In this document: positions 8,708-17,262 of the stretch, piece by piece
How positions within the stretch are numbered: the stretch's first letter is position 1
Layout of the letters: every line of letters begins with the position of its first letter
Assembly (NCBI GenBank): GCA_003298465.1
Contig: QNGA01000007.1
Coordinates: 124,001-188,000, forward strand
DNA: 64,000 nucleotides
Direction: 5' to 3'
DNA from: a halophilic archaeon
GTDB lineage: Archaea; Halobacteriota; Halobacteria; Halobacteriales; Haladaptataceae
The notes under the pieces: model-generated
Seen by the model: only the letters and a program-made list of their open reading frames with translations
Told to the model about the DNA's origin: nothing
Database searches by the model: none
Position numbers and translations under genes: made by a program

Positions 8708-8959
8708 ATGGCAGTTGACCTCTCCGACCGTGTGCGCGAAATTGCCGATGCACGAGGAGAGTCCGGGTCGGAGGTGTTCGAGCAAGCGCTCGAACGCGGC
8801 ATCATCGATCTCTGGGAAACCGTTGTCCTCGGGAAATACGTCGACGGCGAACTCTCGCGCGACCAGGCAGTCGAACTCGTTGGAGTGGAGAAAGTCAAGC
8901 GAGCAGACCGTGAGTCAGCAGCCGTCAAAGAGGACATCGACTGGGGATTGAACGCGTGA
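8708..8959 (+). CDS. Orphan UPF0175-like antitoxin
   Basis: An 83-residue protein starting MAVDLSDRVREIADARGESG. Its layout (EVFEQALERGIIDLWETVVL, then GKYVDGELSRDQAVELVG and an acidic end EDIDWGLNA) is that of haloarchaeal UPF0175/HTH antitoxins paired with PIN-domain toxins. The ATG at 8708 was preferred to one at 8687 because it gives the usual family start. The toxin normally overlaps the antitoxin stop, but here the sequence becomes the right part of a MITE-like element directly at the stop (8958). The toxin is therefore gone and the antitoxin is an orphan. Confidence 0.65.
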   Translation: MAVDLSDRVREIADARGESGSEVFEQALERGIIDLWETVVLGKYVDGELSRDQAVELVGVEKVKRADRESAAVKEDIDWGLNA

Positions 8960-9048
8960 CGACCGTGGTCAACGGTGAGGTACACTCCCGTCCCGGGGAG
9001 GTGTCGGTGTGAGTTGGACGATGAGAACACCCGGGGTTGTGATATCAC
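8958..9048 (+). mobile_element. Right-end fragment of the MITE-like element family
   Basis: About 90 bp matching the right ends of the complete copies at 12692 and 48441: ACGACCGTGG, GGTGAGGTACAC, GACGATGAGAACACCC and the tip GTGATATCAC (9039-9048). The left part is absent. It starts exactly at the end of the orphan antitoxin gene. Confidence 0.65.
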
Positions 9049-9142
9049 TGCGAGGGAGCATATATACTAGAAGTTATGCGACGGGAAAAGCGGAAGAGTA
9101 ACGGGAAGGTTTTAGATTCTTCCCGTAGTAGTTGGTAACAGT

Positions 9143-9409
9143 ATGTCGAAATCCACGGATGAGCGAGGACGAATCTATTTGCCGAAGGAGGTCCGTGAGC
9201 GGTTTGGAGACCAGTTCCGGATTGTCGAACTTCCAAGCCATGTCGCGTTGTTTCCTGTCGACGATGACCCCGTGGAAGGGCTCCGAGAAGCAGTCGGCGA
9301 TGCGTTCGAAGGAGAAGACATCGGCCAACTGAAAGAGGATGCCCGCGAACAGATCTCTCGAGAGGTACAGACTGAACACAAGGACCGTTCGTCGAACGGC
9401 AAGGACTGA
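9143..9409 (+). CDS. vapB: VapB antitoxin (AbrB/SpoVT type)
   Basis: An 88-residue protein. The N-terminal swapped-hairpin domain (STDERGRIYLPKEVRERFGD, then FRIVELPSHVALFPV) is typical of AbrB-type VapB antitoxins. The C-terminal acidic helices (VEGLREAVGDAFEGEDIGQL) would wrap the toxin. The stop at 9407-9409 precedes the GTG of the toxin by three bases. Such antitoxins bind their own promoter with the toxin; a TTTTAGATT stretch ~30 bases upstream of the start may be the TATA element. Confidence 0.85.
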   Translation: MSKSTDERGRIYLPKEVRERFGDQFRIVELPSHVALFPVDDDPVEGLREAVGDAFEGEDIGQLKEDAREQISREVQTEHKDRSSNGKD

Positions 9410-9412
9410 ACC

Positions 9413-9814
9413 GTGTACGTCGAAACCGATTTTCTGACGGCTCTAATCAAAGACGACGACTGGCTCCAGGAGCCTGTACTTGCTGCGCTTGAAGAGCAAG
9501 ATGACATCCATACCTCTATTTTAGCGTATGCAGAGGTACTGGTGCTCTTCTATAATCGTGAACAAGCGGAGTACAAAATCGACGTGCCTCGAGCGATCAC
9601 TAATCTCCTCGAGTTGGTTCCCGTAACACCAGAACAGCACGAAGACGCTATCCTTGCTGCAGCAACCTTTCTGGATGAGTATGATATGACACCGTTCGAT
9701 GCACTCCATGCTGGCATGGCCGCAACCGAAGAAGGAGCAGTGTTGTCCAGCGAGCAAGATTATGACACTGCTGGTCTTGATCGGATCCCACTAGAAACGT
9801 ATCTCGACGATTAA
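9413..9814 (+). CDS. vapC: VapC toxin (PIN-domain ribonuclease)
   Basis: 133 residues from a GTG at 9413. PIN-domain acidic residues are present: YVETDFLTALIKDD near the N-terminus, the mid-protein ILAYAEVLVLFY, and MTPFDALHAGMAATEEGAVL plus SSEQDYDTAG near the C-terminus. These supply the Mg2+ site of VapC-type RNases, which usually cut tRNA or rRNA. It forms one transcription unit with the AbrB-type antitoxin just upstream. Length and motifs are intact, so the pair is probably active. Confidence 0.85.
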   Translation: MYVETDFLTALIKDDDWLQEPVLAALEEQDDIHTSILAYAEVLVLFYNREQAEYKIDVPRAITNLLELVPVTPEQHEDAILAAATFLDEYDMTPFDALHAGMAATEEGAVLSSEQDYDTAGLDRIPLETYLDD

Positions 9815-9840
9815 CCACTCCCAGCACACATCACGCCTGA

Positions 9841-10143
9841 ACACAGACGAGCGACGACACGGACGCTGCGGACGACGAGCTACGAGACAACCGGCGGTAT
9901 GACCGTGTCCGGTGGCTCGAAGACATCGCGCGGGCAACACACGCTGGCCGCACCTACATTACGGAACTCCGGCGAGGCAACTACGAGGTCGACCATGCCA
10001 ATGAGAGTATGACGGCGTTCGATGCGGTGCACGCTCGCCTGGACGATGCGCTCGAAGCGGTCGATAATCTACCAGCGGATGTGACTGCCGACGTCATCGA
10101 TCGACTTGACGACGCATTCGTGGCCGTTATTACGAACGAGTAG
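9841..10143 (+). pseudogene. 5'-truncated gene, C-terminal ~95 residues
   Basis: A frame open from just after TGA 9838 to TAG 10141-10143, with good haloarchaeal composition (RWLEDIARATHAGRTYITEL, then MTAFDAVHARLDDALEAVDN and DVIDRLDDAFVAVITNE). It has no ATG or GTG near its beginning, so it reads as a gene that lost its 5' end. Helical and acidic; family not recognised. Confidence 0.4.
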
Positions 10144-10484
10144 ACACCCAGCGCCAGCGATGGTCGCCCTAGCGCCGGTAGCAGCACTCGACAGCGTGAC
10201 GCAATGGTACCGTCAGTAGCCGGTATGTCCGTGCTTCGGATTGATCAGGCGAGCGAATCCTCGACATGCTCGAATCCGACGTGGACGCGGCGGCGTGACC
10301 GACACCGTTTGCCGACGGGTCGAGGCGTTGCGGTGCGCCAAGGCGACCTCCTTGAACCGCATAATACGACCACGTGGAAGTTATAGCCAATCATGGAAAA
10401 TATGTAAAAGCTGCATTTGATTGCCATTTTTCCTTGGTACAATTGAACAAGCTTTAACGCCCGGGTAGATAGTATTTGCACGCA
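10144..10484 (+). other. Intergenic, upstream of nhaC
   Basis: 341 bp with no supported gene. The last ~100 bases are A+T-rich (GGAAAATATGTAAAAGC) and likely hold the nhaC promoter. No repeat of this window's families occurs here. Confidence 0.4.
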
Positions 10485-12047
10485 ATGGCATCTGGAACGC
10501 ACGGTATTATCAGTCTGCTACCAGCACTGTTGGCGATCGTGCTCACGCTGGTCAGCAGGCAGGTGTTACTCTCGCTCTTCGCGGGCATCTGGATCGGAGC
10601 GACCATCTTGGTTGGTTGGAACCCCGTCGTCGGAGCGGCACACTCTCTCCAGTTGGTCATCGACAACATCACTGCGTCGTTCAACAGCAAACTGCTGTTG
10701 TTCACGTTTCTCTCCGGCGCGATGCTCGGCATGATATTCCTCTCCGGGGGCATGAAGGCCCTCGCGGAGCGTATCATCTCTCGGATTCGGACCCGCCGAC
10801 AGGCCGAACTCGGGACGAGCATCCTCGGAATGCTCATCTTCGTGGACTCCTACGCGAGCACGATGATTACCGGGTCGGTGATGCGGCCCATCACCGACAA
10901 GTTCGACATCAGCCGCGAGAAACTCGCGTATCTGCTCGACTCCACCACATCGCCAGTCGTCAGCGTCGCGGTCGTTTCGACGTGGGTCGGCTTCGAGGTC
11001 GGTCTCATCAAAGAGCAGTTCTCGGCGCTCGGCATCGACCAGAGCGCATTCGTAGTGTTCCTCCAGAGCATCCCATTCCGCTTCTACAGTTTGCTTGCGG
11101 TGGTCCTCGTCTTCATCACCGTCACGACCGGGTGGAACTTCGGCCCGATGAAGCGCGCCGAGACGCGCGCGAAGGAGACGGGCAAGGTCCTCCGCGACGA
11201 TGCGGACCCGCTGCTGGAGACCCGCGAGGAGGACATCGTCACGCCCGACCACGTCGATTCGCGCTGGTGGTACTTTGCGGCCCCCATCGTCGTCCTCGTG
11301 GCCGTCACGGGCCTCGGCCTGCTCACCTCCGGCGGGTGGCCGGGCGTCGCGCCGGTCGAGGCGCTGAAGGACGCCGCGACGGCCGACGCCATCCTCTGGG
11401 GCGTCTTCTCGGCCTGCGGCCTGCTGTTGGCCATCCTCGTCGGCCACGCGCGGGTCGAACTCGAAGCCATCAGCGACTCCATCTTCGAGGGGTTCAAGAT
11501 GGTGATGTTCCCGGTCGCCATCCTCTCGCTGGCGTGGACCATCGGGTCGGTCAGCGAGGCGCTCGGCGTCGGTCCCTACGTCGTCTCGGTCGCGCAGGGC
11601 GTCATCACCGTCGAACTGCTCCCCGCGGTCGTCTTCCTCGCGGCCGCCATCATCTCGTTCAGCATCGGCACCTCGTGGGGGACGATGGGCATCATGTTCC
11701 CCGTCGCCGTGCCCCTCGCGTTCAACCTGGGGGCACCGCTCCCGGGCGCTATCGGTGCGATTCTCACCGGGTCGCTGTTCGGCGACCATTGTTCGCCCAT
11801 CAGCGATACGACGGTCCTCTCGTCGATGTTCGCCGGAGCGGACCACGTCGACCACGTGAACACGCAGATTCCGTACGCGGTCCTCTGCGGGACCGTTGCC
11901 ACGGGCCTGTTCCTCGCCAGCGGGTACGGCGTCTCGCCGCCCCCGCTGCTCGCCGTGGGCGTCGTCGCCCTCGGCGTCGCCGCGTACGCGCTCTCGGAAC
12001 ACACCACGGTCGCGATGCCGCGGGTGTTCGGTTCGGACGCGGACTAG
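10485..12047 (+). CDS. nhaC: NhaC-family Na+/H+ antiporter
   Basis: A 520-residue membrane protein with about 12 hydrophobic segments. Start: ATG 10485 (MASGTHGIISLLPALLAIVL); a TTG nine bases upstream is also in frame. NhaC features include FTFLSGAMLGMIFLSGGMKA, the helix pair around MLIFVDSYASTMITGSVMRP with its acidic residue, STTSPVVSVAVVSTW, and the second repeat GTSWGTMGIMFPVAVPLAFN with LFGDHCSPISDTTVLSS. The family exchanges Na+ for H+ across the membrane, and some members move amino acids. The gene is markedly richer in G+C than its neighbours (especially 11100-12050), which suggests a separate origin. Single gene. Confidence 0.9.
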   Translation: MASGTHGIISLLPALLAIVLTLVSRQVLLSLFAGIWIGATILVGWNPVVGAAHSLQLVIDNITASFNSKLLLFTFLSGAMLGMIFLSGGMKALAERIISRIRTRRQAELGTSILGMLIFVDSYASTMITGSVMRPITDKFDISREKLAYLLDSTTSPVVSVAVVSTWVGFEVGLIKEQFSALGIDQSAFVVFLQSIPFRFYSLLAVVLVFITVTTGWNFGPMKRAETRAKETGKVLRDDADPLLETREEDIVTPDHVDSRWWYFAAPIVVLVAVTGLGLLTSGGWPGVAPVEALKDAATADAILWGVFSACGLLLAILVGHARVELEAISDSIFEGFKMVMFPVAILSLAWTIGSVSEALGVGPYVVSVAQGVITVELLPAVVFLAAAIISFSIGTSWGTMGIMFPVAVPLAFNLGAPLPGAIGAILTGSLFGDHCSPISDTTVLSSMFAGADHVDHVNTQIPYAVLCGTVATGLFLASGYGVSPPPLLAVGVVALGVAAYALSEHTTVAMPRVFGSDAD

Positions 12048-12086
12048 TCGTTCGACAACCGTTTTTCGCGGCCGCGATCTCGCCGT

Positions 12087-12455
12087 TCACGATACCTGTA
12101 GCGGTGTCAAAAACACAGAAAAATTGTTAAAAAGAGATAGTTGATGGTCGTCGACGTCCCGGCCGCCGTCTGCGACGAGTTGCATCGTGGCCACAATCTC
12201 GAGGATGCGGAGACGGATAGCGACCGCTACCCGGTGTTTGCAGGGGCCGTCGTCCGTTTCGTCGGCAGGACACTCGCAGGCGACTGGGACGCCGTCGCGG
12301 ATGGTCACGAGATATTCGTGGTTTTCGGGATTGGGATGGCTCTTGTTGCGTACCTGGACGTCGCCGTTGAGTAATGTGAATGCAAACGCCTCGTACTGGG
12401 CGCGTGTCAGCACACGATTCGTTGGGTCGAGTCTGTTGAGGGGTACTCGAGACAT
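12087..12455 (-). CDS. SWIM zinc-finger protein, C-terminus probably altered
   Basis: 122 residues from ATG 12455 (MSRVPLNRLDPTNRVLTRAQ). The SWIM signature is CECPADETDDGPCKHRVAVA (CxC...CxH), a zinc site that binds DNA or protein. The start was chosen where haloarchaeal SWIM proteins begin; the open frame continues 40 residues further upstream. Family members usually have an extra Cys-rich tail after AVADGG; here the frame ends DVDDHQLSLFNNFSVFLTPL, which looks non-homologous, so the 3' end may be lost. Convergent with nhaC. Confidence 0.7.
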   Translation of the reverse strand: MSRVPLNRLDPTNRVLTRAQYEAFAFTLLNGDVQVRNKSHPNPENHEYLVTIRDGVPVACECPADETDDGPCKHRVAVAIRLRILEIVATMQLVADGGRDVDDHQLSLFNNFSVFLTPLQVS

Positions 12456-12582
12456 CGGTAGGAGTGGCGCTTGAGGGAGCTCCGCACCCCCTGCGGCGCA
12501 AAAACAGCTTGATCCTGGGAATCCTAGTTTTTCGCCTCGCTGAAAGACCGTTGGTGATCGATTACGGGCGTGCACGACAATC

Positions 12583-12691
12583 TTACCGCGGCAACTGGGC
12601 TTCGGCCTGTTGGTGCCAGCCGCCGTCCACGGTGATATACGACACGGTGAAACGCTCGATGCTGCGTCGGATGTGATGGTCGGCCGATGCG
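12583..12691 (-). pseudogene. 3' fragment of a gene cut by the MITE-like element
   Basis: Minus-strand reading ADHHIRRSIERFTVSYITVD, then GGWHQQAEAQLPR and TAA at 12583. It is open and protein-like but has no start because the element at 12692-13077 begins directly upstream. Family not recognised. Confidence 0.35.
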
Positions 12692-13077
12692 AGTGATATC
12701 ACAATCGTTGCTGTTGTTCTCGTCCATACTCGATGCCCATCCATGGGGCCGGTGGAAACAACACGAGACGCTCACACCAGCCAGCCGTCAATAGCACGCA
12801 GAACAAGAAACCACACGCAGATCAGAAGTATCGTGCCGTTCCGGACTCCCCGTAGTCGTCCGTCACTCCAACGGTTGTCGTACGGACATCTACCGTCACT
12901 AGCCGTATAAAGGTTGCTCGTATAGACAATTAGTTTAAACGTCTATATCGGGGAATCAGCACAGGATTTCGACCGATGTTACCACAAACGACCGTGGGCA
13001 GCGGTACGTTCCACCCCTGGGGTGTGGTGGTGGCGGTGTGAGTAGGACGACGAGAACATCCGGGGTTGTGATATCAC
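12692..13077 (+). mobile_element. Complete MITE-like element, copy 1 (386 bp)
   Basis: Bounded by GTGATATCAC at both tips. Inside the tips, TGTTCTCGTC (left) and its complement (GACGAGAACA, right) form imperfect terminal repeats. It has no coding capacity; the open frames inside are not conserved between copies. Copy 2 (48441-48826) has exactly the same length and copy 3 (55379-55721) is 343 bp. Internal TATAAAGG and conserved GTCGTACGGACAT blocks recur. It looks like a non-autonomous transposon. The parent IS is not in the window. Confidence 0.7.
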
Positions 13078-13167
13078 ACCGACGTATGTCAGGAGGTATT
13101 AAGGAGCGTCAGCACCGTTGACGATGCATTAGTCCGAGCTGAAATCAGATTCAGTGGCCACTGAAAT

Positions 13168-15147
13168 TCAACTTCCGTCGTTCTCGTTCACCTCCGTCAT
13201 CGGTTCGGGAGTGGGTTGGGGCGTCTCCGGAGGCGCTTCCGTCGGGTCGGGGGTAGGTTGCGGTGTCTCCGGAGGTGCTTCCGTTGCTGGCTCGGGTGCC
13301 TCGGTCTGTGGGTCGGGCTTTTCGGTCGTCGGTTGCTGTGGTGCATCCGTTGTTGGGCCCGACTGTTGCGTCCGCTTAGTCGTTATGTCCGTCGTCGGCG
13401 TGTCGTCCGACGGTGTGTCTGGTGTCGCAGTGTCGTCCGCTGGAGATTCGTCGGTCGTCCTGTCCTTTGTCGCTGGTTCTCCGTCTCCGTCCGCCTGTTC
13501 GGTCGTCTCGCGTGTGAGGCCGCAGTTGGCAGCAGTCGGACTGGTCGCAGTAACTGGGTTCTCGTAGCCGAACGGACGAAGGTTGAGTCGCCAGCGAAGT
13601 CGGTCGTCCGGATTTTCGGGCGTCCAGCGCGCATCGAAGGAGTGCTGGCCTGGCTTCAACGAGTCAGGCGGTGCAGTTGAACTGGCTCCGACGAGGTCGC
13701 TCTGGACGCGGAGCGCCACGTCGTTCGGATTCTCGTAGATAAACGTTACGTCGCCGCCGTCGCTCGTCACAGTACAGTCCGCGACGGACGCGGAGATTTT
13801 CGCTGGACGAATCTGTCCGAGACAACGGTTCATGTTCGGATTCCGCTTCGATAGTGTCGGCTCGCCGGCGCCCTGCTTGAAGGCTGCGACGTTCGTTATC
13901 ACGAACCCGCTGACACCGGCTACATCACCCACGTTGGACTCGTTGATGCGTGTCCGGCCGCTTACTGGCCCGATCTCGTTATGCGACGTCGCAACACCGT
14001 CTGGGGCGTACCACGTCGTGTCGATTGTGACTCGCTCGAACGCGCCAGTCACCCGTGCACTGTCACAGGCGAGGAACTCGATTCCCGTCGTCGGTGTCTC
14101 GCCATCATCGTCGTCGTCACGGTCGTCCGGCCCATCATCGTCGCCCGGTTCGTCGGTCCCGCTGCCGGCACTCGTCGAATCTATCTGTTGCCCGTTGAGG
14201 TACACGGCTGCGTCACCATCCACCTGCATTCGCGTCAGCTCGCCGGAGAACCGATAGGCGTCGCCACCTCCTGCAACCGCGCCGCGAACGCGGCCGCCGG
14301 CGATGCTGTCTTCGTTGTCGATGGTCACGTGTCGGTCGGCGATTGGAGCACCCCCACTGGTACCGGTCTTTCGTACGTGTCCACCCACGGAGAACTGGTA
14401 GCGAATGACGTTCTGGGGATTTCCACCGAAGACGACGACGTGATTCGACAACTGCTCCGCACACCACGGCCCGGCGTAGGGGTTGTCGGCCGTGAATTTC
14501 GCGGGCTGGCCCGGTGTTTGTAGCTCTTGGGTATCGACGCTGAGCGTGTCGATGGCGAAGGGATACGGGTCGTGCGCTGCGACTGGATGAATGGTGGTTG
14601 TCCCGCTGATCGGCCCGTCGAACAGGATGTTCGTTCCAAGGCCCGAGTCGTCCCAGAAACTTGTATGCATCCGAACGCTCTGGAACGCCCCGGTTACCCG
14701 TGCTCGGTCACAGTCGAGAAACGTGATCGGCGTGTCTGCAACAGGATTGTCCCCGAGTTCGTCCGGGCGAACTTGCTGACCGTTGAGGTAGACGCGGGCT
14801 GTGCTCGCTTGACTGCCGGGCAAGATGCGAAAGCGGACGACGCGACCTGTAAACTGGTAGGCATCGCCGCCACCAGCAATCGCGCCGCTTGCGTGCGTGC
14901 CGTCGCTCGAAATCGTGTCTTCCCCGTCTTGAGTGACGTGCCGGTCGGCGATCGGTGCGCCACCACTCCGTCCGCTCTTTTGCAGCCGACCGCTCACCGT
15001 CAGTGCGTAGTCGACGATGGTGTCGGGACTGCCGCCGAAGATGACGAAGTGGTTCGTTGCTTGCGCTCTGTTGGCACCGATTCCGCCGACGCCAGCCAGT
15101 CCTGCCGTCGCTGCGAGCAGCCCCCGTCGGCTGACGCGATTCAACAT
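13168..15147 (-). CDS. Large Tat-exported protein with a tandem duplicated domain and a Thr/Pro/Glu-rich tail
   Basis: 659 residues. An N-terminal twin-arginine signal (VSRRGLLAATAGLAGVGG) indicates folded export. Two homologous domains follow, at about residues 32-190 and 235-402. Both share a NHxVxFGG start, SGGAPIADRHVT, the AGGGDAY motif, VYLNGQQ and the RVTGAF block. The second has a Gly/Asp-rich insert (residues 327-352). Residues ~440-545 form another beta-rich domain (DVTFIYENPNDVALRVQSDL), and the last ~110 residues are low-complexity Thr/Pro/Glu/Asp, like a cell-wall spacer. No C-terminal PGF sorting helix is seen. Function unknown; a surface or extracellular binding protein is likely. 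Single gene, promoter side at 15148-15200. Confidence 0.75.
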   Translation of the reverse strand: MLNRVSRRGLLAATAGLAGVGGIGANRAQATNHFVIFGGSPDTIVDYALTVSGRLQKSGRSGGAPIADRHVTQDGEDTISSDGTHASGAIAGGGDAYQFTGRVVRFRILPGSQASTARVYLNGQQVRPDELGDNPVADTPITFLDCDRARVTGAFQSVRMHTSFWDDSGLGTNILFDGPISGTTTIHPVAAHDPYPFAIDTLSVDTQELQTPGQPAKFTADNPYAGPWCAEQLSNHVVVFGGNPQNVIRYQFSVGGHVRKTGTSGGAPIADRHVTIDNEDSIAGGRVRGAVAGGGDAYRFSGELTRMQVDGDAAVYLNGQQIDSTSAGSGTDEPGDDDGPDDRDDDDDGETPTTGIEFLACDSARVTGAFERVTIDTTWYAPDGVATSHNEIGPVSGRTRINESNVGDVAGVSGFVITNVAAFKQGAGEPTLSKRNPNMNRCLGQIRPAKISASVADCTVTSDGGDVTFIYENPNDVALRVQSDLVGASSTAPPDSLKPGQHSFDARWTPENPDDRLRWRLNLRPFGYENPVTATSPTAANCGLTRETTEQADGDGEPATKDRTTDESPADDTATPDTPSDDTPTTDITTKRTQQSGPTTDAPQQPTTEKPDPQTEAPEPATEAPPETPQPTPDPTEAPPETPQPTPEPMTEVNENDGS

Positions 15148-15203
15148 GCTGAATCACGGTATGTTTGTTAGTCAGTAACATAAATCCCGATGACAGTTCG
15201 TCA

Positions 15204-15835
15204 ATGGCTCAGACGGAAACAGAGGCTTTCTTGCCGTCGTCCAGTGTGCAGTGTCGCCTGGCCCTCGAAGGAGAACAGGACCGCGTCACCGTCGACGGCA
15301 ACCACTCGAACGCATCACGAAAGACGACGGCAAGCATTACTTCTGCGTCCCCGGCGAAGACGACGCCCTCGATCGCGGCGGCGCGGTCGCGCATGCGGCG
15401 GCAGACCTGCTGCCGATCCAGCGGTTGGCGCGCTATGACGATGAGATGCTGGCGTCGGTGTCGAATCGCAAACCCGATGAACTCGCCGGGAAAGCCTGGC
15501 GCAAACACGACCAGACCGGTCGCCACGAACTCTGGTCGAGCGGGAGTGGTGAGATTCGCGCGTATCTCGACGCATCGGATCTCGCCGAGTGGATTCGCGT
15601 CAAAGAGGCCGGTGTGAGCAAGAAATACTCCCAGGAGCTTGCCCGCCGGACGATGGACGCAATGCACGAGCTCTCGAAGAACCGCCTCGGGAAAACCAAA
15701 CGCCAGCGATCCAAGGACGGGTTGAGCTACCAGGAAACTCGGCTTGTGTTAAAAGCCGATGTAGACCTTCCCGGCGAGCGGCTGTCGGAGAACACGAATG
15801 GTGATCCGGCCACAGACACGGCTGCCGGAGAGTAG
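15204..15835 (+). pseudogene. Three-copy family protein, copy 1, one frameshift
   Basis: The frame from ATG 15204 reads MAQTETEAFLPSSSVQCRLA to VTVDG and then goes out of frame. The next frame continues PLERITKDDGKHYFCVPGED and runs to 15835 through DELAGKAWRKHDQTGRHELW, WIRVKEAGVSKKYSQELARR and KRQRSKDGLSYQETRLVLKA. The break lies near 15298. The same protein recurs 5'-truncated at 45592-45990 and in diverged form at 41795-42190. Basic, helical and conserved in haloarchaeal accessory DNA; function unknown. The ~200 bp downstream are also shared with the 45.6-kb copy. Confidence 0.65.
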
Positions 15836-16095
15836 CGTGGTCGGAGCAGAATCACGCCCGAGAGGGTTCGATATCTAACGCAAACCACGCCTCGAATGCA
15901 GTTGTGGACGTCCCGAATTGACACAGTTCGGGACTGACGCTGTACGGCTACTCGTTAGTACGGCAGTTGTATCGGCTGCTATCGGCTACCAGCCAGCAGG
16001 AGGAGGAGAGCAGGTACCGGCCACCGCAGTTGTGGCCGGAGATAAGGACACGATTAGTGGAGCGGTGGAAGCAACGATGATAGCGTCTTGGATAT
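15836..16095 (+). repeat. Shared downstream block with hairpin 15910-15934 (copy at 45990-46195)
   Basis: About 200 bp that also follow the truncated copy at 45.6 kb. It contains GTCCCGAA-TTGACACAG-TTCGGGAC (15910-15934), a perfect 8-bp stem, and paired CAGTTGTATCGGC blocks. It may be a terminator for the upstream gene or part of a mobile unit, since it is kept with the gene in both copies. Confidence 0.55.
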
Positions 16096-16138
16096 GGCGA
16101 GATGGAATGCGCTGCTGGATGAGGGGCGTGGATTCACG

Positions 16139-16195
16139 TGAATCGGTGGGCTCAAGGTACTGTTAGTGGTGTGAAAAATGGAGTGAGACATCGCT
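16139..16195 (+). promoter_or_regulatory. Conserved leader of TRAM paralogue 2, with a two-codon upstream frame
   Basis: TGAATCGGTGGGCTCAAGG then TACTGTTAG at 16139-16166, the block shared by all four TRAM genes. The leader also contains ATG-GAG-TGA at 16178-16186, a minimal upstream open frame 18 bases before the real ATG. Paralogue 3 has the same leader with TGA changed to CGA. Confidence 0.5.
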
Positions 16196-16627
16196 ATGGA
16201 GATTGACGACAAATTGCTCTGTTTGTTTAGTGCGGATATCGACGAACAGAGCGGTGACTACACGATCACAATCCCGGAACGCGAGCTCGAGAAGGGAGCC
16301 GTTGACGACGATGGCGTATATCGCGTTGCGGTACTCCGATCGACCACACCAGCAGACCACAGTGACCAGGATACACGCGAGTCACAGTCCGCGACAGATG
16401 ATGATTCTGGGCCGCCGGTCGATGTTGGTGACCGGCGGGTTGTTGAGATCGAAGATATCGGCGAGCAAGGCGACGGCATTGCACGTGTCGAACGCGGCTA
16501 CGTACTGATCGTGCCTGAGACAGAGCACGGTGACCACGTCACTGTCGAGATCACCGAAGTCAAACCGAACGTGGCATTCGGTGAGGTTGTCGAACGGAAC
16601 GTCGAAGAACCAGTAGTCGCTGGATAA
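16196..16627 (+). CDS. TRAM-domain protein, paralogue 2 of 4
   Basis: 143 residues, starting MEIDDKLLCLFSADIDEQSG. The TRAM barrel (VEIEDIGEQGDGIARVERGY, VLIVPETE, VTVEITEVKPNVAFGEVVE) is intact. It ends 11 bp before the stop of the convergent small winged-helix-like gene (16639-16887). The whole ~730-bp unit (leader, TRAM gene, convergent gene) is duplicated at 29.42-30.12 kb. RNA binding is inferred from the domain; no enzyme domain is attached. Confidence 0.87.
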   Translation: MEIDDKLLCLFSADIDEQSGDYTITIPERELEKGAVDDDGVYRVAVLRSTTPADHSDQDTRESQSATDDDSGPPVDVGDRRVVEIEDIGEQGDGIARVERGYVLIVPETEHGDHVTVEITEVKPNVAFGEVVERNVEEPVVAG

Positions 16628-16638
16628 GCTCTCTCATC

Positions 16639-16887
16639 CTACTCGTTCGCTTGCGCCCATTCGGTGAGCCGGAGCTCGCCGTCAATCTCGTAGAGATGGC
16701 CCCGCAGTAGCAGCCGTTCGATCGTGTCATCGGCCCCGGGTTGGCTGAGATTTTCTTCCTCGGCGAGGATTGTATAGGCACGGTCGTAGCTGAACCCCTC
16801 GTGTTCTGGAATCTCTGCGGACAGTGCGTCAAGTGAGTCCTGAGCGAGTGGGGGTAGCCGAGGAGATCCTATACTATGAGATGCCAT
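16639..16887 (-). CDS. Small winged-helix-like protein, family copy 1 of 4
   Basis: 82 residues from ATG 16887 (MASHSIGSPRLPPLAQDSLD); an ATG 18 bases upstream is also possible. The conserved core FSYDRAYTILAEEENLSQPG, then ADDTIERLLLRGHLYEIDGE and LRLTE, reads as helix - helix - recognition helix - beta wing, suggesting DNA binding. Paralogues: 32296-32514, 34419-34646 and a broken one at 29963-30137. The gene runs tail-to-tail with TRAM paralogue 2, and the two were duplicated together. I know no family name. Confidence 0.7.
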   Translation of the reverse strand: MASHSIGSPRLPPLAQDSLDALSAEIPEHEGFSYDRAYTILAEEENLSQPGADDTIERLLLRGHLYEIDGELRLTEWAQANE

Positions 16888-17262
16888 GGATAGGAATGGT
16901 TTCAACCGGTGAATAAATAAAATCTCGGGGGGACGGAACTGCGACAGGGATACCTCCTGAAGAACGTGAAGCGGACCGCTATTGCTAGTATATCCGCCGA
17001 ATACGACGATTTCGCAGTTTTACGAACTAATTCTCAAAAAGCACAGAATAAAAAAGAGATTTGGAGGGTATCTTGGTTAGTATATTATACTAACTAGCGA
17101 AGTGAATGAGAGATGTCCGTTCCACAATTTCTCAAACCACCCCATCCCTAGGTAAAGGAAGTAACTGAAGAGAATAGCCGAAATAGTGGACGACAACAGA
17201 AATATAGTATACTCGTTTACCTCAGAGCAAGTTTTATGCTGATTGTTTCAGTGAGAGCATAT
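16888..17262 (+). repeat. ~240-bp dispersed repeat (16925-17165) with the 19-nt palindrome at 17076-17094
   Basis: Diverged copy of the block at 19188-19430: both have CAGGGAT(A/G)CC(T/G)CCTGAAGAA, about 127 bp, then a palindrome and a shared tail (ATTTCTCA, CCCC, AAAG). The palindrome is GTTAGTATATTATACTAAC. No gene is present. It lies just upstream of the lipoprotein gene, so it may influence that promoter. Confidence 0.6.

Noticed and set aside
10566..12002. A 478-codon minus-strand open frame opposite nhaC, plus a 504-codon frame on the plus strand
   Set aside because: Both are mirror frames produced by the G+C-rich codon use of nhaC. They are repetitive in Arg/Asp/Gly and lack any domain.
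12524..12775. Open frame MSVSCCFHRPHGWASSMDEN shared by two MITE-like copies (also 48447-48562)
   Set aside because: The shared peptide is a by-product of the conserved element sequence. The frame is not kept beyond the element and is absent from copy 3.
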